Part shown: one piece after another, positions 1 to 11,188 of the stretch
How the letters are laid out: each line of letters opens with the position of its first letter
Numbering within the stretch: position 1 is the stretch's first letter
Source of the DNA: Opeltia flavorubescens
Lineage: Eukaryota; Ascomycota; Lecanoromycetes; Teloschistales; Teloschistaceae
Reading direction: 5' to 3'
DNA length: 64,000 nucleotides
Assembly (NCBI GenBank): GCA_000442125.1
Contig: KE546977.1
Coordinates: 1,426,001 to 1,490,000 of the forward strand
Position numbers and translations under genes: made by a program
Notes under the pieces: generated by a model
Database searches by the model: none
What the model was told of the DNA's origin: nothing
What the model saw: the letters and a program-made list of their open reading frames with translations, nothing else

Positions 1-778
1 TTTCTTACGCGATCTACACCGAGGTCATGAGCGAGAAGAAAGAGACAAGGACAGGGCCAAGAATGAGGTTGAGAGGCTGAATGGGGTGGTCTCGGGAGTA
101 CCACATGGCACAAAATCTACGGCTCCACAGCCATTTCATGCTATACATTCAGGGTCGACTGGAAGAGAAGCTACACCTGCAGAAAGAAAGGCTCAACTGG
201 CCAGATTAGCCGAAATGGGAGTTGCGGTCCCTGAGGAATATCGAAGAGAAGTCGCCATGGCAGGCGATTGGCAGACATTGAGTGAGAGGCCTATATGGGG
301 TCATGTTAAGAAAGAGGAGGGTGCAGATGACTTCAAAGATTTCAAGCCTGATACGACATTNAATGTTGGCATCCGAAAGAGGAAATTGGACGGCGAGGAG
401 GAAGATGAGGAGGCTGCGGTAACAACTGTCAGGAAAGGCTGGGGCTCAGCGGTCCGCCGGTACCCAGGTACTGCTGATAATGTGGATGATCTGGACGCCC
501 TTTTGAATACCCAGCCCCAATCAGAGCTGGATGAAAGTGGTCGTACGAGAGAGTCCTCGCAGTCAGATGGTGACAAGCTACATGATTTGAAAGATATACA
601 AGCAGGCGAAGCTGAGCCAAAGCATCCGTTCGTCAAAAAGGAAGACTCGGAGCAATGCGATATCGGAAGCCTTCCAAACCAAGACAATATGGCAGCCGCT
701 GTGGTTAAGCAAGAAGCAGAGGAACCTGAGCCGACCATAGTATTCAAGAAGCGGAAAGCCAAAGCTTCTAAATCTTGA
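1..778 (+). CDS. WBP4-like / U1-type zinc-finger splicing protein, C-terminal part
   Basis: The frame is open from base 2, so the gene starts before the window and only the C-terminal ~258 residues are present. It opens with FLRDLHRGHEREERDKD, followed by KNEVERLNGVVSG. This is the basic helix that follows the matrin/U1-type zinc finger in WW-domain-binding protein 4 (formin-binding protein 21) and fungal equivalents; the zinc finger itself lies upstream. A low-complexity tail follows, with acidic stretches (GEEEDEEAA), a KGWGSAVRRYPG segment and a basic end (FKKRKAKASKS) that could be a nuclear localisation signal. The family acts in the nucleus in pre-mRNA splicing. One N at 361 makes one residue ambiguous without breaking the frame. 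The family call rests mainly on the first 40 residues. Confidence 0.75.
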   Translation, partial: FLRDLHRGHEREERDKDRAKNEVERLNGVVSGVPHGTKSTAPQPFHAIHSGSTGREATPAERKAQLARLAEMGVAVPEEYRREVAMAGDWQTLSERPIWGHVKKEEGADDFKDFKPDTTXNVGIRKRKLDGEEEDEEAAVTTVRKGWGSAVRRYPGTADNVDDLDALLNTQPQSELDESGRTRESSQSDGDKLHDLKDIQAGEAEPKHPFVKKEDSEQCDIGSLPNQDNMAAAVVKQEAEEPEPTIVFKKRKAKASKS

Positions 779-1085
779 CAACTTCCCTGGATCTGTGTCA
801 GCCCACGGTTCATTCGGTCCACTTTCTGGCAGTCGATTTGTCAATTCTTGTTTCGGCTTTGGTTCGGTACCATCCGAGATCTGCCGAGAATCTTCCGAAC
901 CGCCCCGCATGAAGTCATAAAGCTAAATGGCGGCTTAGAAATGCAATATTCAGGTCAGCAAATGACAAATGCATCCAGGGCCACCAAAGCTACAAGAAGC
1001 ACCCAATCCGGTACTATTCTGCGATACGTTCGACCAATCATCCCTTCCTTCCAATTGAGTCGTTGCACACTTTAATCAATTCATC
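779..1085. other. Short intergenic region between two + strand genes
   Basis: This 307-base stretch holds the 3' flank of the WBP4-like gene and the promoter and 5' leader of the reductase gene. I see no open frame worth keeping, no tRNA and no repeat. Confidence 0.6.
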
Positions 1086-2369
1086 ATGAAAGAAGCTATT
1101 GTCCAGCCAGACCTCGAGGTCAATATTGTTGACTCTCAGATCCCTGTACCCAGAGATGACGAGATTGTCATCAAAGTCGTCGTGTCGGGGTCCAACCCCA
1201 AGGATTGGAAGCGACCCGTGGGGATGAAAACAGCCCTGAATTCGGGCGACGACATCGCCGGCATTGTTCATCAAGTAGGACGCAATGTAAATGAATTTAA
1301 GACAGGGGACCGAGTTGCCGGTACTTATTCCCCTTGAGTCACTGCCACTGCATCCTTTTGTTATCCTGATATTATCTCTGCATTTACGGGATAAACATGC
1401 TGATGGTCTGTCAGCATTCCATGAGATGGGAGCTCCGGGAGGCAGCTTTGCTGAGTATGCTGTCAGTTGGGCTCATACCACCTTTCATATCCCAGAAAAA
1501 ACTTCCTTTGAAGGTGCGTCTTTCTAGCATTCCCTCCAGGACTATCAAGCTAGCGCTCCCCCAAATCACCCTCATCAGCCTTAGACACCCTCACAATAAC
1601 ATAAATTGCAATTGTAGAAGCATCAACCATCCCCCTAGCAGCCATGACCGCTGCCATCGGCCTTTATCAGCGCCTACCCAATCTTCCCCTTCCATGGTCC
1701 CCCACAACCAAACCCACCCCCATGATTATCTGGGGCGCCGCTACTGCTGTCGGTGCATTCGCCATCAAGCTAGCCCAGCTTTCCAACATCCACCCACTTA
1801 TCTGCGTCGCCGGACGCGGCATCCCCTTCGCAGAATCCCTCATTGACAAGAGCAAAGGCGACATCATCCTCGATTATCGACAAGGCGACGACAAGCTACT
1901 CCAGAACTTGAAAGCTGCGGTTGATAAGGCGGGTGGGAAGGTTGAGTATGCCTTCGATGCTGTTAGCGAGAATGGAAGTTATGTGAATATTGGGAAGGTT
2001 CTTGATCCGCAGTCGGGCCATATCACCACCCTTTTGCCTGTCAAGGAGGAAGGCGCTTTGCCGGAGGGTGTGAAGCATCATTTTACATATGTGGGTGCGG
2101 TGCATGATCAGCATCCTCCTATGGCTCCGAAGCCGGCAGAATCAAAGGAACCGGCAGCGAAGACGGGGGATAAGGATTTCGGGTTCGTTATGTTTAGGTT
2201 TTTTGGACGGGGATTGCAGCAAGGTTGGTTTAGCGGGCATCCGACTGAGGTTGTACCCGGTGGACTGGCGGGTGTGGGCCCTGCACTGAAGAATTTGAAG
2301 GAGGGCAAGGCGAGCGCTGTGAAGTATGTTTTTCGACTTGCGGATACGGAGGGTGTGGTGGATCTGTAG
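1086..2369 (+). CDS. Medium-chain dehydrogenase/reductase (quinone/enoyl-reductase-like)
   Basis: Three exons, 1086-1320, 1415-1513 and 1618-2369, give 361 residues. Introns are 1321-1414 and 1514-1617. Splicing restores GDRVA-AFHEM and FE-EASTIPLAAMTAA, two conserved junctions of fungal zinc-type MDR proteins. The N-terminal GroES-like fold carries SGSNPKDWK and the GDRVA loop. The Rossmann part begins at IIWGAATAVGAFAIKLAQ (NAD(P)-binding, alanine-rich instead of the strict GxGxxG). I see no structural-zinc cysteine cluster and no catalytic Cys-His pair, so this is probably the zinc-independent, NADPH-using reductase branch, as in many trans-acting enoyl reductases. The substrate cannot be read. 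Codons are C-rich to about 1915, then abruptly G/T-rich. No neighbour suggests a pathway. Confidence 0.85.
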
Positions 2370-3922
2370 AGGGTTTTGCTCTCTGTGGCGCGTGTTTAAA
2401 CAAAAGCATAGTTGCTCTCATCGGTTGCAGGGGTTAGCTAATGTATTTTGTTCAGACGAAAGTTAGTGCGATTTCTCGCAACAACCACCACCACAACGAT
2501 TGTAAAGAGTATATATAGTCCACAGCTGTCTGCTCGTCTAATAAAGAGCTTCTACCTAATATTAAAATCGTTGTGGAAAGATCCTTAGGTGTGGAGTAAA
2601 AAGGAATTTCATCCCCCTGCCTAGCTTATACGCTCACATTTAACCCCCTGGGTACCAAGTACAAGTTCTGCAGGAAGGTGATCATTCTGACAGATTATGC
2701 ATTGACTGAGATGACGTTTTAGCAGCCTTGCTTATCAGGCTTAGTGCGGCTTTGCGGAAAAGCTCAACCTTTTCCGGTGTACGCCATATTGCCAAAATGA
2801 ACTGTAATTCGTACCGATCGTCGACGTGAGCTGAAAATGCAGGGTGAACGCATGCACAGTGACACATCCTGCATTGACATCGACTCAGAATGCATTGTTG
2901 TGGCGCAAAACCTGCGCCATGAATTCCGCACCACCCTTTTTGCTGATACGCCCAATCACTGGACTACCGTATATCGATCAAGGGAAAAATGATTGCATTA
3001 GCCTGTTCAAACCCTGGAACCGCGGCTGCCCGGAAACGCTTCCATTGGGATTCCTCAGTCCACCCATACCATTCGAAACAATGCTGTCAGCCTCGCGGTG
3101 GTCAGATAATGACAAATGCTCCGCCTCCAGCTCAGTAAATCAATTGCTATCTCTCCCGTCAGACGAAAGGAGAAATGAGTACCAATTTGCAAGGGCTCCA
3201 AAACAGTCGGTGTGAACGCTCTGTCCATCGTCTGTATCTTGGAGGAGGACGGGCTCCATGCTGGGTGGCTCCTTAAAACACATCGCGAGCAGTCACTTCC
3301 CTACCTCCAAGAACTGCACCAGTGGCCTTGGCAATCGTTGATTCCACACTTCATGAGTATCACAATTGCAAGAGAAAGAATATGGTGCCAAGAAGTTTCA
3401 AGAAAGTCCAAGAGTACATTCGCTGCTCCACCTCCGATCGGATCTGTAATGAAGTCGTGCCTCAGATCGACAAAATCCAGACGTCCATGCACCGTACTTC
3501 GTCGCCAGAATTTACTGTGGTGGCTGATTGCTGACTGAACGTATGGAAATCTTTTCCAAATTGCAACCTGGGATTATTGGGCAGTGGAATGAACATCGGC
3601 TCAAAGAGCTCTTCAAACCGATTGACATTTCTGTCTCACACCTTTGAATAAATCCTGCGGTGATGGTTGCTTTGATTTCGCTGGCTGCTTGGTCGCTGAA
3701 ATGTACTATCCTTCATCTTCTAACCATTTCTCTTCATCCTTCATCCCTCACTCTTTATTATACATACCAAGTATGGGTTGAGCGGACGACCTTCGTCCGC
3801 CTCTTCGTTACCACCATACACGTCCTCAGTATTTTGTGGCATTCTAATGTTGCTGGGTATTGCTACCAATCACTATTCCAATCCCTAGTACATCTGTTAA
3901 CAGCCGAAAGCACCTTTCCAAT
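2370..3922. other. Intergenic region, no supported gene
   Basis: This 1.55 kb lies between the reductase and the bZIP/ankyrin gene. Short open frames exist at 2844-3215 and 3212-3538, and a peptide-like stretch is readable near 2880-2980, but none has a recognisable domain, a good start context or clear splice sites. A decayed gene is possible. No tRNA or transposon end was seen. Confidence 0.4.
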
Positions 3923-5130
3923 ATGCTACAGCGTACACCACCGACAATATATAACAAGGGACCTGGTACAGCCATTGAGAAGGAAGAAGAAGATCCTAGT
4001 CAAATCCAAGATTCTGCACAGCGCAAAAGGGTTCGGAATCGAATAGCCCAGCGAACCTACCGCAAGTCTTAAAAACAGACTAAGTAACAACTGGCGCGAG
4101 CTGACCGTTGCCAGGCTGGAGAATTAGGAGGAGAATAGAAGCTCTGGAGACGGTTCATCAATACTCGGACATGATACCCAATCCAAGTCTGGTACAGCCG
4201 CTCCAAGGTACGACGTCTCCAGATTTTGACAACTCACACGTTCCTCATGGACAGCATCATGTATCCGTGGCGTCCTCAATCAAACCAAGTCCGTCGCCAG
4301 GATCAGCTCTTAGAAGAGATGAGAACCATACGAGTCTGTACCATAGGCATCCGAACCTGGACTCAGCCGTCTCGACATCATCGACGGATAGTTTCTCGAC
4401 TTTCAAATCGCCTCCTGACGGTCCATACAGTTATGACGTTCGAAACCTGAGCCATGAGATCAATACCAGGTCTGACTTGCAAATCCTACCGAAAATCAGA
4501 GACACTGAATGTGACCGCATGCCCGAACGGGACTATCCAGAGCAGGAAGGACAGGTGAGCGCATCAAACCTCTGCCATTATTTCCTGGCTGTCAACAGTA
4601 TACCTTTATCATTCCGTCCCCATTTGATGAAAGAAGAAAAAGAGTCCTCCAAGTCTGGCTGACATCTTTCTTCTCCTCCCCAGACCGCAAATAATTCAAA
4701 CTCACCGTCCCCACGACATCAAGGCAGCAAAACCGCCCTGCACATAGCCGCCGCAAAAGGCAAAACTTCAACTGTGCGTTTCCTCCTAAGTCTCCAGCCA
4801 GACATCGATACCCTCGCACAGGATGACGAGGGACGCACGGCCCTTCACATCGCGGTCATCAACAAGCAACAAGGCGTCATCATCGAGCTGGCTAAGAATC
4901 CCATATGCCTAGATGTGACGGACCGAGAGGGTCAGACGGCACTGCATGTTGCGGCTGCTCTGGGGCACGAGCGCGCAGTAGGGTGCTTGGTTTCTGCGGG
5001 CGCAGATCTGGAGTGCAAAGATGTTGATGGAAGGACGGCATTTCATCTTGCGGCGGCGAATGGGCGGGATGGTATTCTGCAGCTGCTGTATAGGGAAGGA
5101 GCGAATATTAATGCCAGGACTGAAATCTGA
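3923..5130 (+). pseudogene. bZIP-ankyrin protein gene with frameshifted bZIP region
   Basis: From ATG 3923 the frame reads to a bZIP basic region, QRKRVRNRIAQRTYRK (about 4020-4067), ending at TAA 4070. The next heptad-like segment, LKNRLSNN, is in another frame from about 4070. The segment RRRIEALE and the linker to Gln (4552-4554) are in a third frame. A clear GT-AG intron (4555-4683) then joins to about 148 residues of ankyrin repeats (GSKTALHIAAAKGKT, GRTALHIAVINKQQG, GQTALHVAAALGHE, GRTAFHLAAANGRD). The domain order matches fungal bZIP-ANK transcription factors. The basic region binds DNA in that family; the ankyrin repeats probably bind partners. Two shifts within 70 bases of an otherwise clean gene point to a pseudogene, or to local sequence errors. 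The ankyrin exon shows no damage. Confidence 0.6.
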
Positions 5131-8100
5131 GTTCTCTGGGATCCTTGCGCATGTGGGGTCTTCGAGGATTTTTCTACCAGGCGGCATCTTTGTGTGGGTG
5201 TGGAATAATTTTCGACGACTTCAAATTTTTCCATTGTCTCCAATCATATGGGAACAGGACGCTTTTTAAGTTTTTCTAGACTTGAAATACAAAATTGTGT
5301 ATGCAATACCAGAAGCACACGAAAGTACGAGAAGAACGATGACTTTGAGCATCATTCCACCTATCGTCAATAGTGATCGCCATTGACCATCAGTGAGCAG
5401 ATGCTTTGAACGGGCACCGCTATCCTCGAGAAATAGAGATCTAAGCCACGAAACGATATTTCAGTCTCACTGGAGCTAGAAGCTTGGTGGCTGGAACAAG
5501 TAGAAAGAAATTGGAGCGAAAAGTTCGATGATGGATGAGTTTACGTTGAAGCCCCTAGCGCTTTTGTAGTGGCCTAAGTTGATTGGGGTAAAATGCAGCT
5601 CTGGTTACGTGGTCGATAAGGTGTCTAATGCCGCGTATTTATCCCTTTTGGCAAACCGGCTTTTGCGGCAGCGAACCTAGACAATGGGAAAGTAGATGAA
5701 GACCCAGATACGAACGGACATTCGAAGACCATCTCATCCCGATATACGTACCCACACCGCCCAATCCCGCGATTTACACATACTGATTGCATCAATGCTC
5801 GGTGCGTGGTCCGTCATATTATGCATATCCCATAGCAGCACTCAGCTAATCTATTCCCCTTCCTAAAAGAGAAAAATTACAGATCCTCTCGGAATGAATG
5901 TACGCCATTCATTCCGTCTAATAATCGCCCTCGTCATTAAAAAATATTTCCCAAATAGTAAATCATCCGTGATCCTCACTCCTTACACTCTGAAAGCTGT
6001 TACGCACTAGTTGCTGTATAGCTACCGTGCGTGAGCCACTCACTCCTATAATATATTATTGCGCCGTCTAATCTCATCTCTTTCGGTAATAAAGCGCGTT
6101 TGCTGCGGCTGGTGAAAAGCTCGGAGGAGGAATCTGATGCAGATGAGGATGAAGATGCGTCGGTGTAAAAATTGTTTGCAGTAAAACTGTAACTTTTCTG
6201 CAGGGCCTATTACCTATCTACCTACCTCCTCATTATCCATGTTTGCTGCTGGTGGGGGAGAAAAGCAGCCTCTAAATTCTATCGGATCATCTACGGTGAA
6301 TCCGGGGGAAGAATCGCAGACCTAGAAACAGAAGCCGACATCTTCGCCCCTACACCGGCGCTCTGGAGGGTTGGTATCGAGCTCGAGGACGAATCTTGGA
6401 GGAGTTTTGGATTTTTGGTTTGAAGGCGTTGTTGAAGTATTTTGGCTGGATGAATGATAGCCGTTCGATGTATGTTGTATGAGTAGGTGAGCAGGCGGGA
6501 TATTTACCTGCTGTTCTTCAGGCTTTGTGTCGAGAGGATTCCAGGGAAGGAAGGGAAGTCGCAAACGCGTCCTACGGATTTGTGTGGAGCAGCAAGCTGT
6601 AGGATATTCCGACGTTCGTTATTCGTCGTCGTTTGTCGCTCAAGTCGAGGGTGTGCGTGCATGATGCTCTGAATGGAGATTTGTGTCGAGTGACACCGAT
6701 GATTCTTTGGAGAAGGTGCTGATGATGAAAGTTTAGGTTTGAGCATAGGAAGGTGAGGTTTAGCGTTGAAGATGAAGGCAAGGATATCTCTTTCGCATTT
6801 TTTGATGGAGAAGCGGAGGACGTCTTTGGACGGTGAGAGATTTGGAGTGAAGTGGTTTCATGGCGTCGGGGAGTGTGATGATGAGGGGGGGAGGGGGGTT
6901 GGAGTAGGGGATGTAGGTAAGTAAAGGGTGGAGTTAGTAGATTTTGGGGGTTTTCTAGCTCCTCCCCATTTTGGCCCCCGCGAGAGAGAAAATAGTAATA
7001 CATTTGCAAAGAGATACATAAAAGGTTTATAATTTACATTGCGAGATCACAAGGGATAGCATGTCCTACATGCAAACTCTCACTACTAGGTCCCCTTCCA
7101 GTGAACGAACAAATGAAACGGCATCCCGCGTTTGTGTTTGTTTAGGATCTGCATCCGTTGAGGACATGAAATGATCGAGAGGGGTTTCAGAGGGGGGGGG
7201 GGGTGTGTGGAATCGCTGCTGTTGCTGCTGCTGCGTAGATGAACGTCCTTGGACGAATGGGGCTTTGTTGAGGACATGGTTGCTGTCGTGTTGAACCCAG
7301 TAGCTGGAAAAGCTTTTGTGGGGTTTGTCGTCGTGTGAATAAATTGATTTAGAGAGTTTTGTGGAGAGAAAGAAAGAAAGAAACGGCGCCGTGGTTGTCG
7401 AAAAGGTGGGCTGGTTGTTTCATTTGTTCGTCTCTCTGTCTCTTTCTCTCTTCTATGACATAACGCAACAACGACAAACAAACACCACTGCTGCACGAAG
7501 AGGGGACAAACAATCAAGGAGAAATATTATCTTTGCAAACCTTGCATATCATGCATATATTCTATCTGTAATCCATTCATCCCCGGTGAAATACTAAGCT
7601 GGCAGGTAAGTTTCCTTCCCATTATTTAGCATGAAAGGAAGGCAGAATGCGTAAAAAACAGAAGAGGTAGTCCCTGGGTGGGGAGGGGAAATGCAGTATC
7701 GGAAATATTGCCCGAAACCCCCTTTTTCTGATTAAAGATAAACATTCTCTCAAGAGGGGTGTGTACAGTATTTGACATAGCAAAGCGAGTAAAAATAACT
7801 TATCGACCCAAAAAAACTTTATTGTTGAAAGAGTTTTCTACTATAAGTGATATTTGCAAAGCGATTTCCTTTTTAGCAAACTTCTTCGAAATTTTCCTTC
7901 CTTCTCCTCCTCGCCCACATTCGCTGCCGCTACTGCTGCTGCTTATCACCTCTCTCTATATACGAAAAAAACCGGTAAAACCTGACGACCGCACTGTCAA
8001 GTAAATAATAACTTCTTTGAGGGTTATCAGACAAGAAAGAAGTATATATATAACCCTCAGCATTTAATTAAGCTTTTCTTCAGAAGAAAGACCAGTTATC

Positions 8101-8721
8101 AGAGGTAATTATTAACTTTGGCTTTTGCCAAAGTTTCAAAACTTTGCGGGTGATATACCTGGCGGAAAGGATGTACAATAATGGATGACAGACCGACCCT
8201 ATGCTCATAACGATATTTTGGGAGATATTGGTGGAAAAATCCTTGGGATGGCTTAGCGCTGATACTAAAAGAACCGAAGTTTGGCCGAGGGTAAACGCTT
8301 TTGGGAATTCTTTGGGAAGGGAAGAAGTGTGAAGAAGTGTGAGGGTTTGGCAGGTTTGACATTTTTCTCTGCAAATGGTAAGGGTTTAATTTGGGACAAA
8401 AGGTGGATACTTTGAAGTGATATGGTTTGCCACTGATATTCAACTCCCAATATTGGAAAGAAATATTTGATAGTACAGGGTATATAGAATCAATTACCGT
8501 AGGAATACGTGGAGGTTTAGTCATATATTCAAGGATGTATATCAAAAATATTCAGGAGCTTTATACATCATTAACATATTTCCATCTCATCCCTCCTCAT
8601 AATCCATGCATTTCGCTAGCTACAAAAACCGTACCCAAAACCCCGCGTACTCAAACCTATTTCCAACAAACTTTTTTCTCTTCCTAATTGTATCCAACGC
8701 CTCCCTACATATATGCCGTTA
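5131..8721. other. 3.6 kb gene-free, strand-skewed low-complexity region
   Basis: The tract lies between the convergent 3' ends of the bZIP/ankyrin gene and the HExxH gene. Open frames here are short and low in complexity (Ser/Thr/Pro/His strings), with no domain. The + strand is strongly purine/G-rich from about 6350 to 7500: G runs at 6885-6910, twelve G at 7192-7203, a CTG-like run at 7214-7234 and a GAAA run at 7363-7382. The tract becomes pyrimidine-rich from about 7860. A donor-like GTAAGT occurs near 7606. It could hold a long non-coding RNA or very long UTRs. I cannot support a gene. Confidence 0.5.
7192..7234. repeat. Poly-G run followed by CTG-type triplet repeat
   Basis: Twelve consecutive G (7192-7203) are followed ten bases later by an imperfect GCT/GTT triplet run (7214-7234). 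Such runs are prone to slippage in replication and sequencing. No coding frame uses them. Confidence 0.7.
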
Positions 8722-10716
8722 TTAATCCTTTTCTTCTGAAACTTTTTCGTCGTCATTCGTGGTGAGCTCTTTTGTATTTGTATTCGTGGCTTCGTCGGTT
8801 TGTGCTGTGTTGTTCGTAGATGTTGTGGTTGTTGTCAGGGGGACGACTTCATCATCTTCGTTGGTCTCGTCGAGGAGATCTTCTTCTTTCGTCTCACTTC
8901 TCTCGGGAACCTGCACCTGCTCAACCTCTTCGACCTCTTTCGNTTCCAAAGCCTTAATCTCCATCTTCTTCTTCTGTGCTCTCCGCTGCTTCCTACTCAA
9001 TGCACTTTTCGGCTCCCTCTTTACCCTCTGGACTTGCTGCGCCGTCGTCCCCTTCTCTTCTTCTTGCAGAGTTTCCGTCTCTGTCTCGACAACCTCAGCC
9101 TCCGCGGCAGCACTATTTTTGATCCCAACAGCATGCCCATCCCCCACCTCCCTCCTCTTCTGCGCCGGCTCCTCCAAATCCTGCAACTCCCGCTCCTGCA
9201 ACGCTTCCTTTGCTGCTCTCTCCTCTTCCGTCCAGGACACCGTCGTAACACTATTCATATATATACTCGTCGCGCCATCACGGGGGATGTGGAAGGCTTT
9301 CCAATCCTTCAGGTCGTATCCATCATGTGCATCTCGCTCCCAGGTCTCCATCTGTTGAAGTTTTTCAATGTAGGACATTGGTAAAGCGTGACAGATCGTG
9401 CGCTCGGGATCCATTTCTCCAAAAGAGCGTGGCCAATTCCATGTCGCCACGCCGTAGATTCCGTCTACGCGGTCGTTGATGGGCGCGATTTGCCCGCCGA
9501 ACATGTAGCTTTCCCACATCCGTCCTAATTCTGCTTCGTTGTGGTGGAGGAGGAATGGTTCATAGGGAGACGGGGCTCGGTTCCGCCATTGCGAAAGTTC
9601 GATGGCGTGTGCGAGTTCGTGGATTATTAGAGTAGCGAGGATGAAGTTGAAACGCAGCTGTTGTGCTGGGTCAGGGTATTTCATCGTGCTGAGCTTCTTG
9701 GCGATGATGTAGAAATCGCTGTGGAGACGGACGTTGGAGCGTTGGAGATTCGGGCTCTTCTGTTGCTGGCTATCTGAGTTTTCTTCTGATTGGTAATCGC
9801 AGATTGTGCGCGCGGTGCCGAAGGCGGCGTCGCCGCCGAATTTCAGCCCGTTGGTGAAGGTGAAGTGGATCGCTTTTGCTTTTCCTAAGCTTTTCATGTA
9901 TTCGATGACTTCGTTGACGTTCTGCTTCGTCATGGGAACATTTCTGGAGATTCTATGCCGAGTATTCCCGCATCTGCGAGACATCTCGTGGTCTACTCTT
10001 CGCTCGCCTTTGGCTAAAGTGACCCAGAACTGCATACATGCTGGATGGGAGAGGAAGAAAGTCGCTAGTCGTAAGCCTGGTGCCAGCTGGTCGTAGACGT
10101 GGTCTGGCGTATCATCGAAAGCATTTCGGTCCAGCAGGGGATGGATCTTATTGTTCAGATTCGAAGGCTTGCAATCTTTGAGGTCTATCGCGCCATACCA
10201 TAATAGCTCTTCGGGTCTGAAGCCATGTTTCTGACCGAGGGTTGACTTGGGGATGATTCCGAGATCTCGTTTTCGCTTGTCGAGTTTCCGGAAGTCTGAC
10301 CGTAGATCGTAAAACCTGGACATATTGAAGGCCATGCTGAGTTTGTATCCTTTCGGTACCTCGACTATCTTTGATGTGCTGGGGGCTGCTGTCTGAATCT
10401 TCGTCCGATCTAGTTGGTTAACCAGCTCGTCGATGTCTTCGGTGTTGTCGACGGGTGTGGATGGTCGACTGGAGGGCTCAATGATAGGAGAGTCTGGGTC
10501 AGGTTCAACGTCGGTAGCTGCTGCAGGGGAAGCCGCTGGCAAGCTACCACTAGCAGCCCTCGATATCTCAAGTTCAAAGCTTTGCTCTACCTTTAACGCG
10601 GAAGCAACGCTGTGGTCCACCGACGGCTTGCGCAATGTGGTTACCGACTGCAGCAATTGTATGTCTGGTTCAAGAGATGTGGGCGAGCCTGGCATACGCA
10701 TGACTTTGACTGCCAT
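8722..10716 (-). CDS. HExxH zinc-metalloprotease-like protein of unknown role
   Basis: A single-exon gene of 664 residues. Residues 1-115 are Ser/Pro/Ala-rich and probably disordered. Residues 120-510 form a conserved-looking globular part containing LIIHELAHAIE, an HExxH zinc motif at 366-370 on a hydrophobic helix. An acidic helix follows about 25 residues later (NEAELGRMWESYMFGG; Glu394, Glu396 and Glu402 are candidate third zinc ligands). This is the arrangement of gluzincin-type metalloproteases. Residues 520-664 are highly charged, Glu/Lys-rich with a Thr/Asn-rich end. No signal peptide or membrane segment was seen, so it is likely cytosolic or nuclear. An N at 8943 affects one residue in the charged tail. 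The motif is clear, but whether it cleaves proteins is inference. Confidence 0.7.
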   Translation of the reverse strand: MAVKVMRMPGSPTSLEPDIQLLQSVTTLRKPSVDHSVASALKVEQSFELEISRAASGSLPAASPAAATDVEPDPDSPIIEPSSRPSTPVDNTEDIDELVNQLDRTKIQTAAPSTSKIVEVPKGYKLSMAFNMSRFYDLRSDFRKLDKRKRDLGIIPKSTLGQKHGFRPEELLWYGAIDLKDCKPSNLNNKIHPLLDRNAFDDTPDHVYDQLAPGLRLATFFLSHPACMQFWVTLAKGERRVDHEMSRRCGNTRHRISRNVPMTKQNVNEVIEYMKSLGKAKAIHFTFTNGLKFGGDAAFGTARTICDYQSEENSDSQQQKSPNLQRSNVRLHSDFYIIAKKLSTMKYPDPAQQLRFNFILATLIIHELAHAIELSQWRNRAPSPYEPFLLHHNEAELGRMWESYMFGGQIAPINDRVDGIYGVATWNWPRSFGEMDPERTICHALPMSYIEKLQQMETWERDAHDGYDLKDWKAFHIPRDGATSIYMNSVTTVSWTEEERAAKEALQERELQDLEEPAQKRREVGDGHAVGIKNSAAAEAEVVETETETLQEEEKGTTAQQVQRVKREPKSALSRKQRRAQKKKMEIKALEXKEVEEVEQVQVPERSETKEEDLLDETNEDDEVVPLTTTTTSTNNTAQTDEATNTNTKELTTNDDEKVSEEKD

Positions 10717-11188
10717 TTTGGTGGACAGCTTGATGGGAGACAGTGGGAAATATATCGCTTTGATCGCGTAGAGTCACTATGGATCACGACAGAATCTTAC
10801 GAGAAGTGCAGATGCCCAAAAAAATGTGACCAGAAATTACCAAGCTATCTTGAAGGGTTGTGATCGTGAGAACAATGGGGTTCAAAAAGCTGCAAACCTC
10901 TATTGTTGTTCAATGTGTGGAAGGTATCATCGCTATTCCCATTGTTCTCGAGATCAACCAAACAAAGGAACACTGTCTCACCAAGCTTCCCACGCATGGA
11001 GTGCGCAAAGGAGACAAAGTTGGTAGGGGATGTTGTTGATTGTCCTCTGTGAGAGCAAAAGCCAGAAGCTAGGTATGCTTGACAAAATGCTGAGGTATGA
11101 TACTCTCTGTCTGTCGCACCAGACCGAGGGATTGCCAAGTTATGAAAGCGTATCGTAATTGATCCTGATTGTCGGATCTAGGACTTTT
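10717..11188. other. Intergenic region between two - strand genes
   Basis: These 472 bases hold the promoter and leader of the HExxH gene and the 3' flank of the FAM192A-like gene. A 97-codon open frame on the - strand (10845-11138) has no recognisable features and is probably chance. Confidence 0.5.

Noticed and set aside
2844-3538. A coding gene between the reductase and the bZIP/ankyrin gene
   Set aside because: Two short frames without domain, good start or joining introns; kept only as a possible relic in the gap entry.
6322-7517. Several - strand open frames of 80-145 codons rich in Ser, Thr, Pro and His
   Set aside because: They follow base composition of the skewed tract, overlap each other in different frames and have no domain, signal or splice pattern.
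8759-9384. Two + strand frames of 194-199 codons
   Set aside because: Antisense to the charged C-terminal part of the HExxH gene; Ser/Leu/Phe-rich low complexity.
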